NCBI GenBank assembly: GCA_022747635.1 | Contig: JAKTNV010000017.1 | Coordinates: 744,001 to 808,000 of the forward strand | DNA from: Hetaerina americana | Lineage: Eukaryota > Arthropoda > Insecta > Odonata > Calopterygidae | Reading direction: 5' to 3' | Length of the DNA stretch: 64,000 nt | Part shown: piece by piece, positions 1 to 11,900 of the stretch | How the letters are laid out: every line of letters starts with the position of its first letter | Position numbering within the stretch: the first letter of the stretch is position 1 | The notes under the pieces: model-generated | What the model saw: the letters and a program-made list of their open reading frames with translations, nothing else | The model's database searches: none | Told to the model about the DNA's origin: nothing | Made by a program: the position numbers and the translations under genes

Positions 1-109
1 TTCAACATAAATGAGGAGAACATGATAAAATAGGCATGGGAAGAAATTAAAGTACGGATACATCGGTGAGAAATTCGTAAAATAAGTTAATTCTCCGGAT
101 GATCAAGCT

Positions 110-885
110 TTAGTTTTACAGTCGGCCAAGGGTCCACAAGTATTGTTGAGCTTATTGGAAAGTCAGTGCTATAAGTGGATATTGGCTGAGAATCAGTGTA
201 TACAAAACAAAAATGACGGAGTTTTCGAAAAAAAGAAAAGCTAAAGTACATATTAAAATAGGAGCACATAAATTTGATCAGGTGGAACAGTTTGCGTACC
301 TTGGAAGTGTTCGGAACCAGAATGGTGAAATTAGTGGGGACATATGAAGAAGAATTGCGTTAGGCAAAGAAGCTTTCACGGGAAGGGAATTGATGACAGG
401 GATTGAGTAAGGATGTTAACAGATGACTCGTTAAAGCTTTGATATGGAGCGTGGTATTTTACGGTACGAAAACTTGGTCGTAGAAGCAATATGATATGCA
501 TTGAAGACTTTTGAGATGTGGGCGCGGAGAAGGATAGCACAGGTAAAATGGACAGAAAACAAAAGAGGAAGGGCCTGGCTTGGTGAAAAGGAGTGGGCAT
601 TGTTGGGAGAAATCCAAGGGAGGCAGGTAAGCTGCGATGGATGCAGAGAATTTTGATTTCGGTGCTGGAATGTTGTAGACTGCGCTAGATTGGGAAACGT
701 TACGCAAGTTAAGGTATAGGCACGGGAAGAAAAGGCTTGTGGGACGGAATGAAGACTAAGAGTTCAAGAACGGTTTATTGTAATGTGGGGTGTCAGGTTG
801 TGTCTTGTTTAGTGAGATAAACAAATGCACCGATATTCAACCTATCTGGCTATTCAAAACCTGCCTTAAATGTTAGTTTACTCAT
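110..885 (+). mobile_element. Degenerate LINE 3' end (RT thumb and C-terminus)
   Basis: Plus-strand conceptual translation gives LINE blocks in order: KTKMTEFSKKRKAKVHIKIG (from ~201), FDQVEQFAYLGSVRNQNGE (~275), RRIALGKEAFTGRELMTG after a stop (~346), LVKALIWSVVFYGTKTW (~430), then FEMWARRRIAQVKWTENK (~511). There are multiple stops and at least one frameshift. The tail around 790-880 resembles the tail of the copy at 57.66-58.1 kb. The VEQFxYLGS and WSVxxYGxxTW blocks are typical of non-LTR retrotransposon RTs. The start is approximate. Confidence 0.75.
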
Positions 886-3290
886 ATTAAAATGAACTAA
901 TGATTAAATGAAAAACTTGTTTTTTAGGAGTTTTAGTTTCTTTGATTATGATGCTGAATCAAACTACGTATAAACTTTTGATATAACAAAATAGAATGCC
1001 TGAAAAATGTTAAATCTTAATGGGCGATATCTTTCATTTACAAATATTCTTTCTTTGACGTGAATGTGCATGGAAATACTTTATTGTAATCATTACATGG
1101 AAATAACTTGTAATTATGTCGCACCCTAAAACTAAGCTGTTTTTTGCAGGTTGAAAAAAACTTTTTCTTGCGCATTGACGGTCCAATTAGCCGAGGCTTT
1201 CTTGGTCAGCTGTTAAAGAAAGAATGATGTTAAACAGTTACACAATGACATTGATTTCCTTTGAGTGTTTTTAATAATCAGTAAAATGGCATCGAAAAAG
1301 AAATTTTGAGTTTAATGGCGTCGGCAAAGTCGGGACCCATTATGATGAGTTACAACCTTTCCGAAGACATAACACCCGTTACTCCCGGAGTAATTTTTTA
1401 TTGAACTGTGCCAACAAGACTAAATGTGGGACCTCAAGCAGGTCTGTGCTAAAAAGATTTGGATCCACTGAATTTATTTGGCTAAATTTGGCCTGCAAAA
1501 AAGCCTTGAATACGCTTGCGTAGTTTTAGGCATGAATAGTGGACGATTTGGACGCCTGCCACTTAACAATTGATCGGTTAGTACGTAAGTACAATATTTT
1601 AAAAGTCAGAATCTTGAACTTTGGCCAAAAAAACTCAAAGATGCTGTTTTTTTGGCAATTTATTTTTGTGCTCCAAGAAGAGGGAGTAATTCCTGTCCAG
1701 AATCCACAAAGTCATTCCTCTTTTTGAAAAAAGCCAGAGACGGGGCCTACCGCCGGACTGATTTCATTCCCCATTTCGCTTTTAGAGCTTGAGTCGAAGT
1801 CATCTGGAAAATATCAATGGCAGAAATGTCTTTCGGACGATGTCGTCTTTTTTTTGACGCACCTTGGGAGATAATTTGGTGCGGTCTCGAAGATTAGCAC
1901 CCTCAAGTCGAAAGAAATGTTTTATGTTCTCCGCGTCCTGTAATGGAAGCTGACTGCGCCAATAGCTGTTACTTCGCAGGCGAGGAGCATTAAAGGTGCT
2001 TGAAGTGAGTAGGAGATGAGAAGGATATTTGTAGGGTAAAGTAGGAATAAGTCTGAAAACTGAAAAACTGAAAGTCTGGAGTAACACGGTGTAAGCGTAA
2101 CAGATGAACAAGTATTTCGTTACGTGGATGATATGGGCTTTTATTTCTTTCCGTTTAATCTCAGAGTTCAAAGATGGAGCACGTTCTTCGTGTACTGTCT
2201 AAATGTATGTTTTGAAATTATTGAATTTTGAACATTATCGCTTCAATAGAGTTGATGCTTTCTCAGTAATATACCTTAAAGTTTCCTTTTTGCATATTTA
2301 TCTAGGTTTAATACGACTTTCACGTGGTTATACATTAAACTGATTTGAGTTACTAAACTGTGTTTTTCGTGAAAGATGTTTTTGCTAAACATTCCTCCAG
2401 TATATAATTGCCCAATACCTTGGGCAATTATTCATAAACTTTCGATGTATCGTATGCACTGGGCGTGAAATGGTGATATTATTACCGACATTCGCTTATG
2501 ACGGTCTTCGTGTCGAGGATCACATACGAGTTTAACGAGAAATGCCGTGCTTTAATTCTTAAATATAAATTCGGCAAAGAATATCGTTATGCCCGCTCAA
2601 TAGGAAACATAGAGGCATTCATTGCTCTGGAATTATAATAAAATAATCTTAAAATTAGTTTGATGAGAGTTATATTTTCTTAATGAAAGCCCCAAATAAT
2701 TTCTTGTTATCTCTTTATTCATATTAGCTGTACATTGTTGTAAATTTCTGGCCTCTCCGTCTCTTCCCTCTCATACTTTATAATTATAAAATCTTCTATA
2801 TGTTAATGTTTAGGTTTCTCTTTGATTATTCTTCTCTCTTTTTCCTCACTCGTTCACTTTTTTATTTGATCTTGTCTTGAATATTGCATTACTTTCCATT
2901 CGTATCCATATATATTCCTAATATTTTGAGACATAGCTTGAATAAAAATTACAAGAAAAAACTATACCCAATGTATTAGTATGCCATGCCATGATGCTGC
3001 AATTTTTAACTCCTCGGATCATATTTTATCACATGAGAGTAAGTACATTTTTCGAATGATATATTTGTATTCTTTTCCATGTTTCCTGCTCAATACTATT
3101 TTTTTCAGTTCTTTTCAATAAGCTCTTTTTCTTGCTTATCTAATGGTATATCAATACGCTTTCAGGATGCACAAAAGTAATTCGCATACTCTTGCTTAAA
3201 AAATTGGCGCGAGGACTGATTTTTATGGCGCCTCTAAAACATCCATCCGCAGCAAAATAATCAACGTTTCCCTCGTAATTCCTCTCCTCC
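886..3290. other. AT-rich DNA, no gene recognised
   Basis: Short open frames at 1539-1727 (+) and 1800-2171 (-) show no motif I recognise. Apart from the hairpin at 2406, only low-complexity T-rich sequence is visible (2700-2900). Confidence 0.6.
2406..2429. repeat. Perfect 10-bp hairpin
   Basis: Arms AATTGCCCAA and TTGGGCAATT with a 4-nt loop TACC. No gene end lies near, so a terminator role has no support. Confidence 0.7.
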
Positions 3291-3900
3291 CCTTCCAATT
3301 CACAGTTGCGAGTTTGGGGTGTGTGAGCAGGGGCAAAGGCGGAGAGGGTGGGTGCGGGGAGAAGAGGACTCAGGAAGCGTGGAGTGAGAGAATGGAGGAG
3401 GGAAGAAGGGAGTTATGAAGTAGTGGAGGCGGTGATTGGAGACGTGGGGGTGGAGTTGGAAGCAAACGGGCGGGAGAGGAGGGCGTGGGTTGGAAGGAAG
3501 GGAGGGTGCAAATCGGGATGACTGAGGCGGTAAGGGGATGATGGGGCGTTGGATATTTAGGAAGTCGCCTTCGATAAAGCAAATGGAATGAGTTTTTGAC
3601 TTCTCCACGGATCGCTTCGCTCTTTGGGGAGAGGAAAGTGGTAGGTGGATATGGCAAAGGGGCCCCCGTTTCGGGTCGATAATGAGAAACTCGAAGGAAA
3701 GTTTCCTCCACCTCGTTTCCCGTGGAAAAAAAGGTGGGGCCCTGGAATAAAGAATGGGAGGTGAGGAGTGTGGGAGAGGGGAATGCAAAAGGCTTTCATC
3801 TTGACCGCGCTCATTTTTCAGACAATCGGAAGAGGAGGCGGGTAACGGGGAGGTGTTCGGGAGAGGGGACTGAGGAATGGGCGAGGCCATATTCTTCCGA
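3291..3900. other. GC-rich, purine-skewed island
   Basis: The plus strand is strongly G-rich (repeated GGAGGG, GGGAGAGG, GGTGGG) and the segment stands out from AT-rich flanks. Long open frames on both strands (for example 3300-3890 minus, Pro/Ser-rich) follow from the lack of A/T-rich stop codons and look like shadows. It could be a promoter-proximal or first-exon region, but no splice or coding signal decides it. Confidence 0.5.
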
Positions 3901-5739
3901 GCATCTTCGAGAGACGAAAAATCGTTCGATGAAATATGAAATCGTCTATGCGAACTACAAGTGGGGAGGACAAAGTTATTATTTCATCAAATACGTGTAA
4001 ATACTTGTATCATCTCTTCGAATGATGGCAACGAATTTCACAGATTTACTCGATCTCCTAAATGAGTAATGAGCGAAATTTTAATCTGAGGAAAACTATT
4101 GAGGGTGGAAGAATTTTTTCATTCATTAGGCCCCAGAACGGCACCAAGCTACGGAAAATCTTTCCAAAATTAGCTACTTCATGAACTTAGAAATTCTTCT
4201 ATCCCCATCAACTGAGGCTAAATCGTGTTGCATTGAATTGAGCTGATTCTTTCATGGGAAAACGAAGGTAATCATTTGGAAAACCTTAGTTTTCCAAATG
4301 ATCTTCTTCGAACATTGGCCAATTGTACTGAAAAGTATAATTGTATGAAAAGTATCAAATGATTCTCTGCCGTACGATAGAAAGAAGTTCTGATTTTAAC
4401 ATGATCAGGCAATTAGAAACTGTTGGAATTCAACGGTTAATTATGAAAGGTTTCATTCCAAGCACACGAGTAATCGAAATGAATATTTTTTCACTATCGG
4501 AAGTCAATAAATTTTATGGATATCAACTATCTCAATAAAATTTTTTCACGGGAACAAATTTTCCTATTGATATATTTACTAAATGATCCATATAAACAAA
4601 GTGTGAAGGTCGAAATCGTATGTTTTGTGTCATGTATGACACGTATGTCACAATGGTTGTATAAAAAACAAATCTGCATCACCCTTTTAGTCGAATATGC
4701 CGTGAAATATTGCTGAGAGGGAAAGTGTTGATGAAATTTTGGAATCGAAGAATGATTTTTTTGGTAGATATTTTCCTTAATGTTTAGCCTAATCGGAATA
4801 CAACCTCGATTTAGTGAAAATGCTTAAGATTTATAACCGATGGCGGAAAGAAGATGAATTATAATGAATGAAACCCGTAGCTATTGTTTACGAAGTGAAT
4901 GATCGCCTCAAACTGCTGACGCAGCTGATTCTTTAATATTTGGTGGAATACAGAAAGTGGAAATAAGTTAGCAATAACATGCAGGAAAGCTTAGGACTTA
5001 CGATAAGTAACTAACTGCCTTTGCTTCCTGCAAACCCGTGGCTTCTTTCCCCATACTATATCGCCGGATGTGGTCACTCGGATAAACTTTTCCCAATGAT
5101 ATATTACTTATTGTCTCGCACATTTCACGAAACCACAAGAAAACTAAATGTAAATATCCAAACACCCTTTTTCAGCAAACTTTTTCCCATATCCTATTCC
5201 CTTTACAATCACTTAGAAAAAGAGTTCATAATCCCTATGCCTATAAAATTTCAGGTACCGGCTCTAACACTTCCTATCAAACTCAGAGAGCTAAGGCTCC
5301 TAACTCACGCAGCGAAGGTTAAATTACCGATTAAATCTCTAACATAAATTAGAAGGAGGTCTCTTAAGCAATTATGTTGGAAATGCCCCATTGTACCAGG
5401 ATAGTAAAGATCATGTCAATAAAGTTAAAGAGATCTGGTGTTGGACAGTTAGATTCAAGATTCCATTTTTCCCACGAAAGATAAGGGATCAGAATAATAT
5501 CATCCGACTACGCTTGGGGGGAGAGCTATGGTATATATTAAGTATTCTGGTGCATAATTACCCCCTACCGCACGCTTTATCGGTGGCTTGCAGGGTGCTA
5601 TGTACATTGATAGATGGATATCTCATATCCAAATGGAGGGGGATACGTTCTGATGAAGATGTACCGTACTCTTACATCGGTCACAAATAGCAGGTTTTAT
5701 TAAGGCATCAAAACTTTAATAAACATATATTTAACATGA
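3901..5739. other. AT-rich DNA, no gene recognised
   Basis: Contains the hairpin at 4271. Open frames at 5021-5347 and 5391-5690 (+) have no recognisable domain and I do not call them genes. Confidence 0.6.
4271..4302. repeat. Perfect 14-bp hairpin
   Basis: Arms 4271-4284 and 4289-4302 (ATCATTTGGAAAAC and its complement) with loop CTTA. Possibly the core of a small foldback repeat. Confidence 0.75.
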
Positions 5740-6001
5740 AGGATTCTGCATTTTCGGGTTTCACCGCGTCATTGTTTGATGCTGACAACAGTTTCGCCGA
5801 AGTTGCATTCGGCGTCTTCAGGTCGAAGATGAGGGACTCGGAATTTTGCCACCCTTATATAGGTGGTCCCGTCTAGTGGCTGCTCGCTGATTGGTCCGTT
5901 TCCGGAGAACTCTCTTCCACGCGTTGTGGAGATGGTAGCCTTCATCTCTTTTAATGTTCTCCGGGTTTTTTGCGATCTCAATTGCTTCTCTAATTAATCG
6001 T
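5740..6001 (-). mobile_element. 3' fragment of a second Penelope-like element
   Basis: The minus-strand frame from 6001 to the TGA at 5820-5818 encodes about 60 residues without interruption. It begins RLIREAIEIAKNPEN, continues RDEGYHLHNAWK and is followed by a basic tail. This (R)EAIEI...RDxGYxLxxxW block is characteristic of the C-terminus of Penelope/Poseidon-type polyproteins, downstream of the GIY-YIG domain. A pLTR-like tail with a hammerhead-type motif (5780-5826) follows. The similarity stops abruptly at about 6001, so the copy is 5'-truncated. The 3' edge near 5740 is approximate. The sequence is unlike the 23-kb PLE, so this is a different family. Confidence 0.8.
5780..5826 (-). 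ncRNA. Hammerhead-type motif overlapping the PLE stop codon
   Basis: Minus strand: CUGAAGA (5821-5815), one unpaired C, a 6-bp stem GCCGAA/UUCGGC with a 6-nt loop, GAAA (5795-5792), a 2-bp AC/GU stem III and GUC (5786-5784). The polyprotein stop TGA (5820-5818) is part of the CUGAAGA box, so coding sequence and ribozyme core overlap. Stem I is weak here (a C opposite A next to the cleavage site). The topology, including the single extra base before stem II, is the same as in the 23-kb PLE. Confidence 0.6.
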
Positions 6002-6231
6002 GGGTAATATGGGAAAACCTAAGCAGCCATATATTTAACATACTTGTATAACCTAAATAATATTCGACACACCTTAAGAGGTAATTAATACACTATCTGA
6101 TCGCTAAATTGTAATGGAAATTTTTAAAGCTAATGGCAGTTTTACCAGCATTACAAACCATAAAAAAACCATACATAGAGTAATCAACCCGAAGGTCGGT
6201 GATGGTAAAGTTCACCCAGTACTAAGCCGAA

Positions 6232-6425
6232 CGGCATGTGAAATTACATCAGGGTAGGGGGTCAGTCTCTTCTTTTTCCCAGGAAGATCTGGTACTCGAA
6301 AAATCACATAGATTGGGTGGAGGTGTAGGTGCCAAGAGAGGCTTTCCCGGGAATCGGACTCGGGCCCTCCGGTCAGTAGTCCAACGCTCTAGCCCTGTAC
6401 TACCGCGACCCATGCCATGAAAATT
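6232..6425 (-). repeat. tRNA-derived SINE-like repeat
   Basis: On the minus strand the head GGGTCGCGGTAGTACAGGGC (6410-6391) looks like an A-box region. GCCCGAGTCCGATTCCCGGG (6365-6346) looks like a T-stem with B box. The spacing is close to that of a tRNA. It continues for about 100 nt into an unrelated body, as SINEs do. The anticodon arm does not give a clean tRNA, so I do not call a tRNA gene. Confidence 0.5.
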
Positions 6426-6429
6426 GTAT

Positions 6430-7989
6430 TTTCGCAAAATAATAAAATGGATTATTTTAAAGAAAAAATCCAATTTATACAGAATAGAACTACATATTGA
6501 ACAATGAAGTGGATTACCAAGGTTCTTAATTTTCAATTTATCCAAGGTTGTTGCAACCAATTGAAGCAAAAGTGTAGGATATTTTTAATTAAGGACGACG
6601 CGCAAATGAATGTAATCAAAGTGAAAACGGAATCCCAAAATTATGTTGAAATTTAATATTGAAGCTCCTTGCAGAAAGAATCTAGCTGCATATTTGGTAT
6701 TGGAAAGTAGACAATTATTTGTATCTATCGCAATTTCATGCCTTCGTGCTGATGGCCAAAACTAATAGGACTATTGAAGCACATGTGTTTGGGATATTGC
6801 TAACATTTTCCGTCAGCATGAAAGAGGGTTTTCTGTTTCTCTCTTTGGTTTCTATTGGTGATGATAATCGCTGGTGAAATAGAAATATAATTGCAAACGG
6901 TTCGATTTCCAGTGAAAAATAAAATAAATTATTTACATTTGGTTAAAATGTATCCCTTCATGTCTGCCGCGTAGCCACCAAATATAGCTCGATTTACCTC
7001 ATAACAAGGCCACCTCGTAATATCAGACCAATGTAATTCAAGCAAATTTCCCTAAAAGCAGACTAGTCACGAAATCTATGCTACCAATCAACTAAGTACA
7101 GAGAGCTCGCTCCAAAACACTGCTATATTCATTTCTTCGGTTTCTTTCTTTAACTGAAACTGTTTCTTTCTTTATCATTAATGCATTGCGAAATGTATCT
7201 GCATTAAAAAAATATATTTCGATGCTAGATAGGAATCCTCAAAATCATAAATAATTTTTTGGGTGTTTGTAATCGGTTCTCTTTAAGGGAAATTGTTTGT
7301 TACCTTTGCATTCATTGTTGATATTTTCTCCAGGAGTAATGTTGTCGTCTTCACATCACATTAAAGGCATATTTCTTGTCTTTCAGGTGTGACATTAAAA
7401 TATACACTCAAGAACTTTAAGTAGCACTTAATAAATATGGATATTGCCTCCAAAATAGCGCTATTATAATCAGCAGTTATGAATATGGAGATTCGGTTTC
7501 CGCAGGTCTATACTCTGTTTTCTTGCCTTAACTAGGTTTATTAATTCACCACTGTTATCTGTTTGACGCATTCCATTCTTGGTCTTCCTCTGTACTATTT
7601 CCATTAATTTTTCCTTTAAATGTCTTCAGGAGAACGTTATGTCTTTGATCCTATTCTACGCTGCATGTTTAATGTCACTTTTCCTTTAGAACATGATCAA
7701 TACATTTCTCTCGTTTCTCGCTCTTCGTAGTAGACACAAGATCTTTTGCGACTCTTTCATACATAATCTTCACTATTCATCCAATACACCACAAAAATGG
7801 CATACGGAGTTGATCAAACGCGTACAGTTTTTCTTCTCCTAAAAATATAATTGATTGAATTGTTTCTTTCCCAATATCTGATGTCATTCTTCATTAGTAA
7901 TTTTCTCATTCAGTGTACTCTGTATTATTTATGTTGCCCCGCAAAATAACAATCAAATTAGTGAAAGACGCCCTTCCTAGACTGGTTTT
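6430..7989. other. AT-rich DNA, nothing recognised
   Basis: No transposon motif, RNA gene or persuasive frame was seen on either strand. Confidence 0.6.
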
Positions 7990-8076
7990 TCTTTCCAAGA
8001 ATATGATAAGAGGATTGATAGGAGGATTGATAGGAGGAATGATTGGAGGAGGAATGATAGGAGGAAAGACAGTTCG
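7990..8076 (+). repeat. Short degenerate tandem repeat (AGGATTGAT/AGGAATGAT units)
   Basis: Units of about 12 nt built from GGAGGATTGATA and GGAGGAATGATA follow one another between about 8009 and 8070. Unit boundaries are blurred by substitutions. The array lies about 100 nt before a GC-rich island. Confidence 0.65.
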
Positions 8077-8159
8077 TTTAGTAATATATCGAATTAAAAA
8101 CATCTTCAAGTCGCATACCATAATCATCGATTCAAAGGTTAAATCCGCGCATCCCTTGC

Positions 8160-8950
8160 TCTGACCGACATTTCTCCCCCTCGACTGCTGCAGCGTCAGG
8201 TAGGCAGGCTCGGCGTCGGCTGTGGGAAAACTTGGGCACTCGAGACACCACAGCGCCCTGAGGGATGAGGGGAGGGGGAGACAGAGAGATGGAGGACGGC
8301 GGAGGAGAGCGTGCCCGAAGAGTAAGTGCATAATGGAGTTCTAAGCAGTCAGACCCCCTTCCCGCGGTGTGGTCTCTCGGGAGGCACCGCGAAACGCGCG
8401 GCTGGGGGGCTGCTGCTCCTCCTCCCGCGCACACGATCGGTTGAGCGATTACTGTGGGGTGGCTTGGAGTGAGAGAGGGACCCTCGAAGGGATGCTATTA
8501 CACTGGTGCGTGAAGCTTTAAAAAAAAAGGAAGGAATCACTCGGCGGGCAGACCCTTCCCGGTCGTTCGGCATCTTTTGACTCCTCCTTCCAATTGTCCT
8601 CATCGCTTGGGGGGGCAGGGGGCACTCATTCGCTGGAATGTCGGTGGTGGGGAAGAGGCGGGGGGGGGGGGTAGCACGCGAAGAGAGACGAGGGAAAGGG
8701 GGAGGGGATGGAGATGATGGGGCTACATAGACTCACAAAGCAATTGTATAAATTGCCACCGCGATGCTCTTCTGCGGAGCTGAGTGAGCGAAGCGGGCGG
8801 TCTCCCGGTCGTGTCGGCAATGGGAGGGACGCGTGGCTATTCGACGCATCTTGGGCACGGGAATCCTGTGAACGCCGACGCCTAGGGCTCTTCTTCTTTT
8901 TTCTTTCGAAACTTCCGACTGCTTGATTGAGTGGGATCGATAGAGATTTC
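8160..8950. other. GC-rich island with many CpG dinucleotides
   Basis: GC-rich, with CGCG, GCGCG and CGGCGG clusters, a G homopolymer of about 12 near 8661-8672 and several overlapping frames on both strands. No protein domain is recognisable. In an AT-rich arthropod genome such a block is a candidate promoter or 5' exon region. That is inference. Confidence 0.5.
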
Positions 8951-11900
8951 ATCTAGGGTCGCGTGCGCGGCATTCCGTCTCTAAGTCGACATTCGTCCCC
9001 CTAAATTGAACGCAAAATAGCTATTACGTAAACCGTACCACGCGCAGAGTACGCACATTGCCAAAAGATGAGATTTATTGACTGGAAATGTGTAATGGGA
9101 GTGTGATGGTCGTCAAGCAATGTATTTAAATTTGTAACATTTAGTTGAACAAAAATAAATTATTGCAAGAAATAGATTTAGCTAAAATTGTCCTGTTGAG
9201 TCAATGGTTTTCGTGTAATATAATACTTATTTCCATGCTTATTCCACCGGGAATATGATTTCTCATGAAATTGAAGTCAAACCAGCGCCTCGACCCAGAT
9301 TAACCAATCAGTCCCAATGTTTCACCGTCCTCTGCGAAACTGTTTAGTCTCTGTGCAAATCTGTAACAATTTCTTTCTCTACCCGTCATATTAAACAATA
9401 ACTTTATGACATATGGCACCCATAAAACTAAACCACAGTTTGGGGGACAGATACTGTCATATATGATGTACTTACATGAAAGTCCACTTGAGGAGACTTT
9501 ATATGGCAGATTTTATACACTTATTCCGCAACTTAGTTGCACTATACCACGTTACTATACCGCGAAATGCATAAATATCAAATGGTTAAATGAATATAGT
9601 GTTTTCTACACCAGACTTTTGTCACATCGATTTATATCTGCTAGCGATGTGCGTGAAGGCTATCGTTTAGGGTCTACATGAGAGTAAACATTACGATAGA
9701 TACAAAGGTAATTAATTATTACTAGTTTAACTTTAACTTATTTTTTAAACTTAAACGAAAGAAAATAGGGGAATTTTAAGACTCCTTAGATATTCTTGTA
9801 CGAATTATCACCAGGTTAATTTTGTCCTGTTTTGTGTAAAGTGCTATGTTACTTAACTTGTCTAGGAGTCGATTACTTTAATTAAATTTATTTTTCTATG
9901 TATTTATTAGTCTGATCCTTTTTTGAATTATGTAATTAATCCTATCAAAGGAAAATTTAATTGATAACATTCGAGTACTATAGCTTTATTACGCATTATC
10001 TCTTTTTGAAATACTCATTCAGTAACTGTTAAAAAATTCTTATAATTTAAAAAGGTCTTTACAGATTGAACCGTTTTCACTGCACGAGAATAGGTCAATC
10101 TAAATTTGTGTACACACGTTAGTGTTTTTTGTTTTTGTTATTTGATGTATAGATCATGGTTTAGTTGCACTAGGTGAGCCTACTTTATATATTAATAATA
10201 ATTAACAAGTTGAGAAAATAAGTTGCCTTACGGTATTTTTCCGAGAGATTTGTAGCCTGAATCGCAAATCAATATAAATTATGAAACTAAATTGATTTTA
10301 AAATGTAAAATTGAACTTGAGTTATTATCATGATTAAAATGTGTATTTTATGATGCATATTATTGAAATATTCCTCGTGATTACGTGCACAGGTAAAATT
10401 ACTTCGAAGTTTATTTTATTTAGCATGCGTTTTGTTACTAGGAGTTTTAGTTTAGTTATTCGGCAGAATAAAGAGAGAAGTAGAAATAAAACATGATAAA
10501 AAGAGATGAATATTTGGAAATGACTGAATTTGCCAGCGTTTTTTATCGATCCCATTTATTTTCATAATTTTATGTTGATAATTTTTAGGCCTTTTCACTT
10601 CTTAGATCATCTTATTGCATCAGGTAAGATGAACAAAATTCGTCTTATTAATGCAAAAACGTTTTTGTTCCTCCCTGTTATTGCTAGATAACGTCCCTGG
10701 GATTTGGATTTTGCAACGAGCGATCTTCCCCATTAAGAAATTTGTTCAACGAGGTGAGTCCCCTGAGGGTTCAAGACGTCCAGCGAACCGTAGGTAACGC
10801 CACCAAACTCTTGATCGCGAACTTTGGCTCGTATACCTTTACAGAACCCATCACACAGAGCTGGGGGCATAGTGAAGTTGACGGTGCCCCTGAAAGTAGT
10901 TGCGATTTCTTAAGATGAGGATCGGATATCTTCGTGATTAGTTTCCTTGACATTAACGCTCAAAGTTTCGACGAAGTAGGGAATTATAAAATATTTTCAA
11001 GTCGTTTGAGACCATTACACTTTTCTGCGGACGCCAATATGTTGCGGTTTCATGAGCAGGGCGATAACACATCTAAACTCTGTCGACTTAACAATGTTTC
11101 CTGCGCAGTCATGAAGGATAGGATGTTACGAAGCAAATGTGGAAATCAAACAACGTTATAACCGAGCTTAATTAGCCAAATGTGCATTTTCACTTCCCCC
11201 AGTTGAGCTAAAGTTTCCTACTGCGTATAACAGCCAAATTGCGATTCAGTAAAATTAAAGTTTACACTGTCCGAGTAAGTTTAGATAGTGTATCACACGT
11301 CACTAATTGAAGGAGAATCCATGTTTAATTATGGAGACGAGAGATCGTAACTGCGTTTACAAGTTTGTGAAGTCGCTCGGAGCTTGGTGTTGAAGTCTGC
11401 ACCGTTCCAGATTTTCCCAGTTTGAAATAGCTAACTCTCATAAATTAATGGTAAAAGAATTTGAATTTTAATCCTAACCATGAGGTATGGTTGCAGTTTT
11501 TAAAATATTAATAAATTAATGTCAGCTATATTGTTTTTCCTTATGCGTGACAATGAACACGCACGACCCATCTTAAATTATGTGTCTGGGACTGATTGAA
11601 ATTGTAGTTTGCCCCTATGCACTGATTTTGGCCCTGATTTCCACAAACAAAGGATCTCCTAAGAAAGCAATGTTTCAATTGCATAAAATCGGTGTTTAAT
11701 TTACTGGAGTTTTTTGGTTTCTAAGATGATCGTTTCTATGTGTTTTCTTCATTCTTATTGAAGGACGAAATTGATTTTTATGCATGCGCTAACTTTATTA
11801 ATAGAGTTCTGGGAAAATAAATTCCAACAATTTTTCTCCAAGCATATAAAACATATTCGTTCCCTAGCATGAAAAAGGTGACCTCAATTGCGAAGACTGG

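Noticed and set aside
3300..3890. A 196-codon minus frame.
   Set aside because: Pro/Ser-rich translation caused by a G-rich plus strand with few stop codons, with competing frames in the same place.
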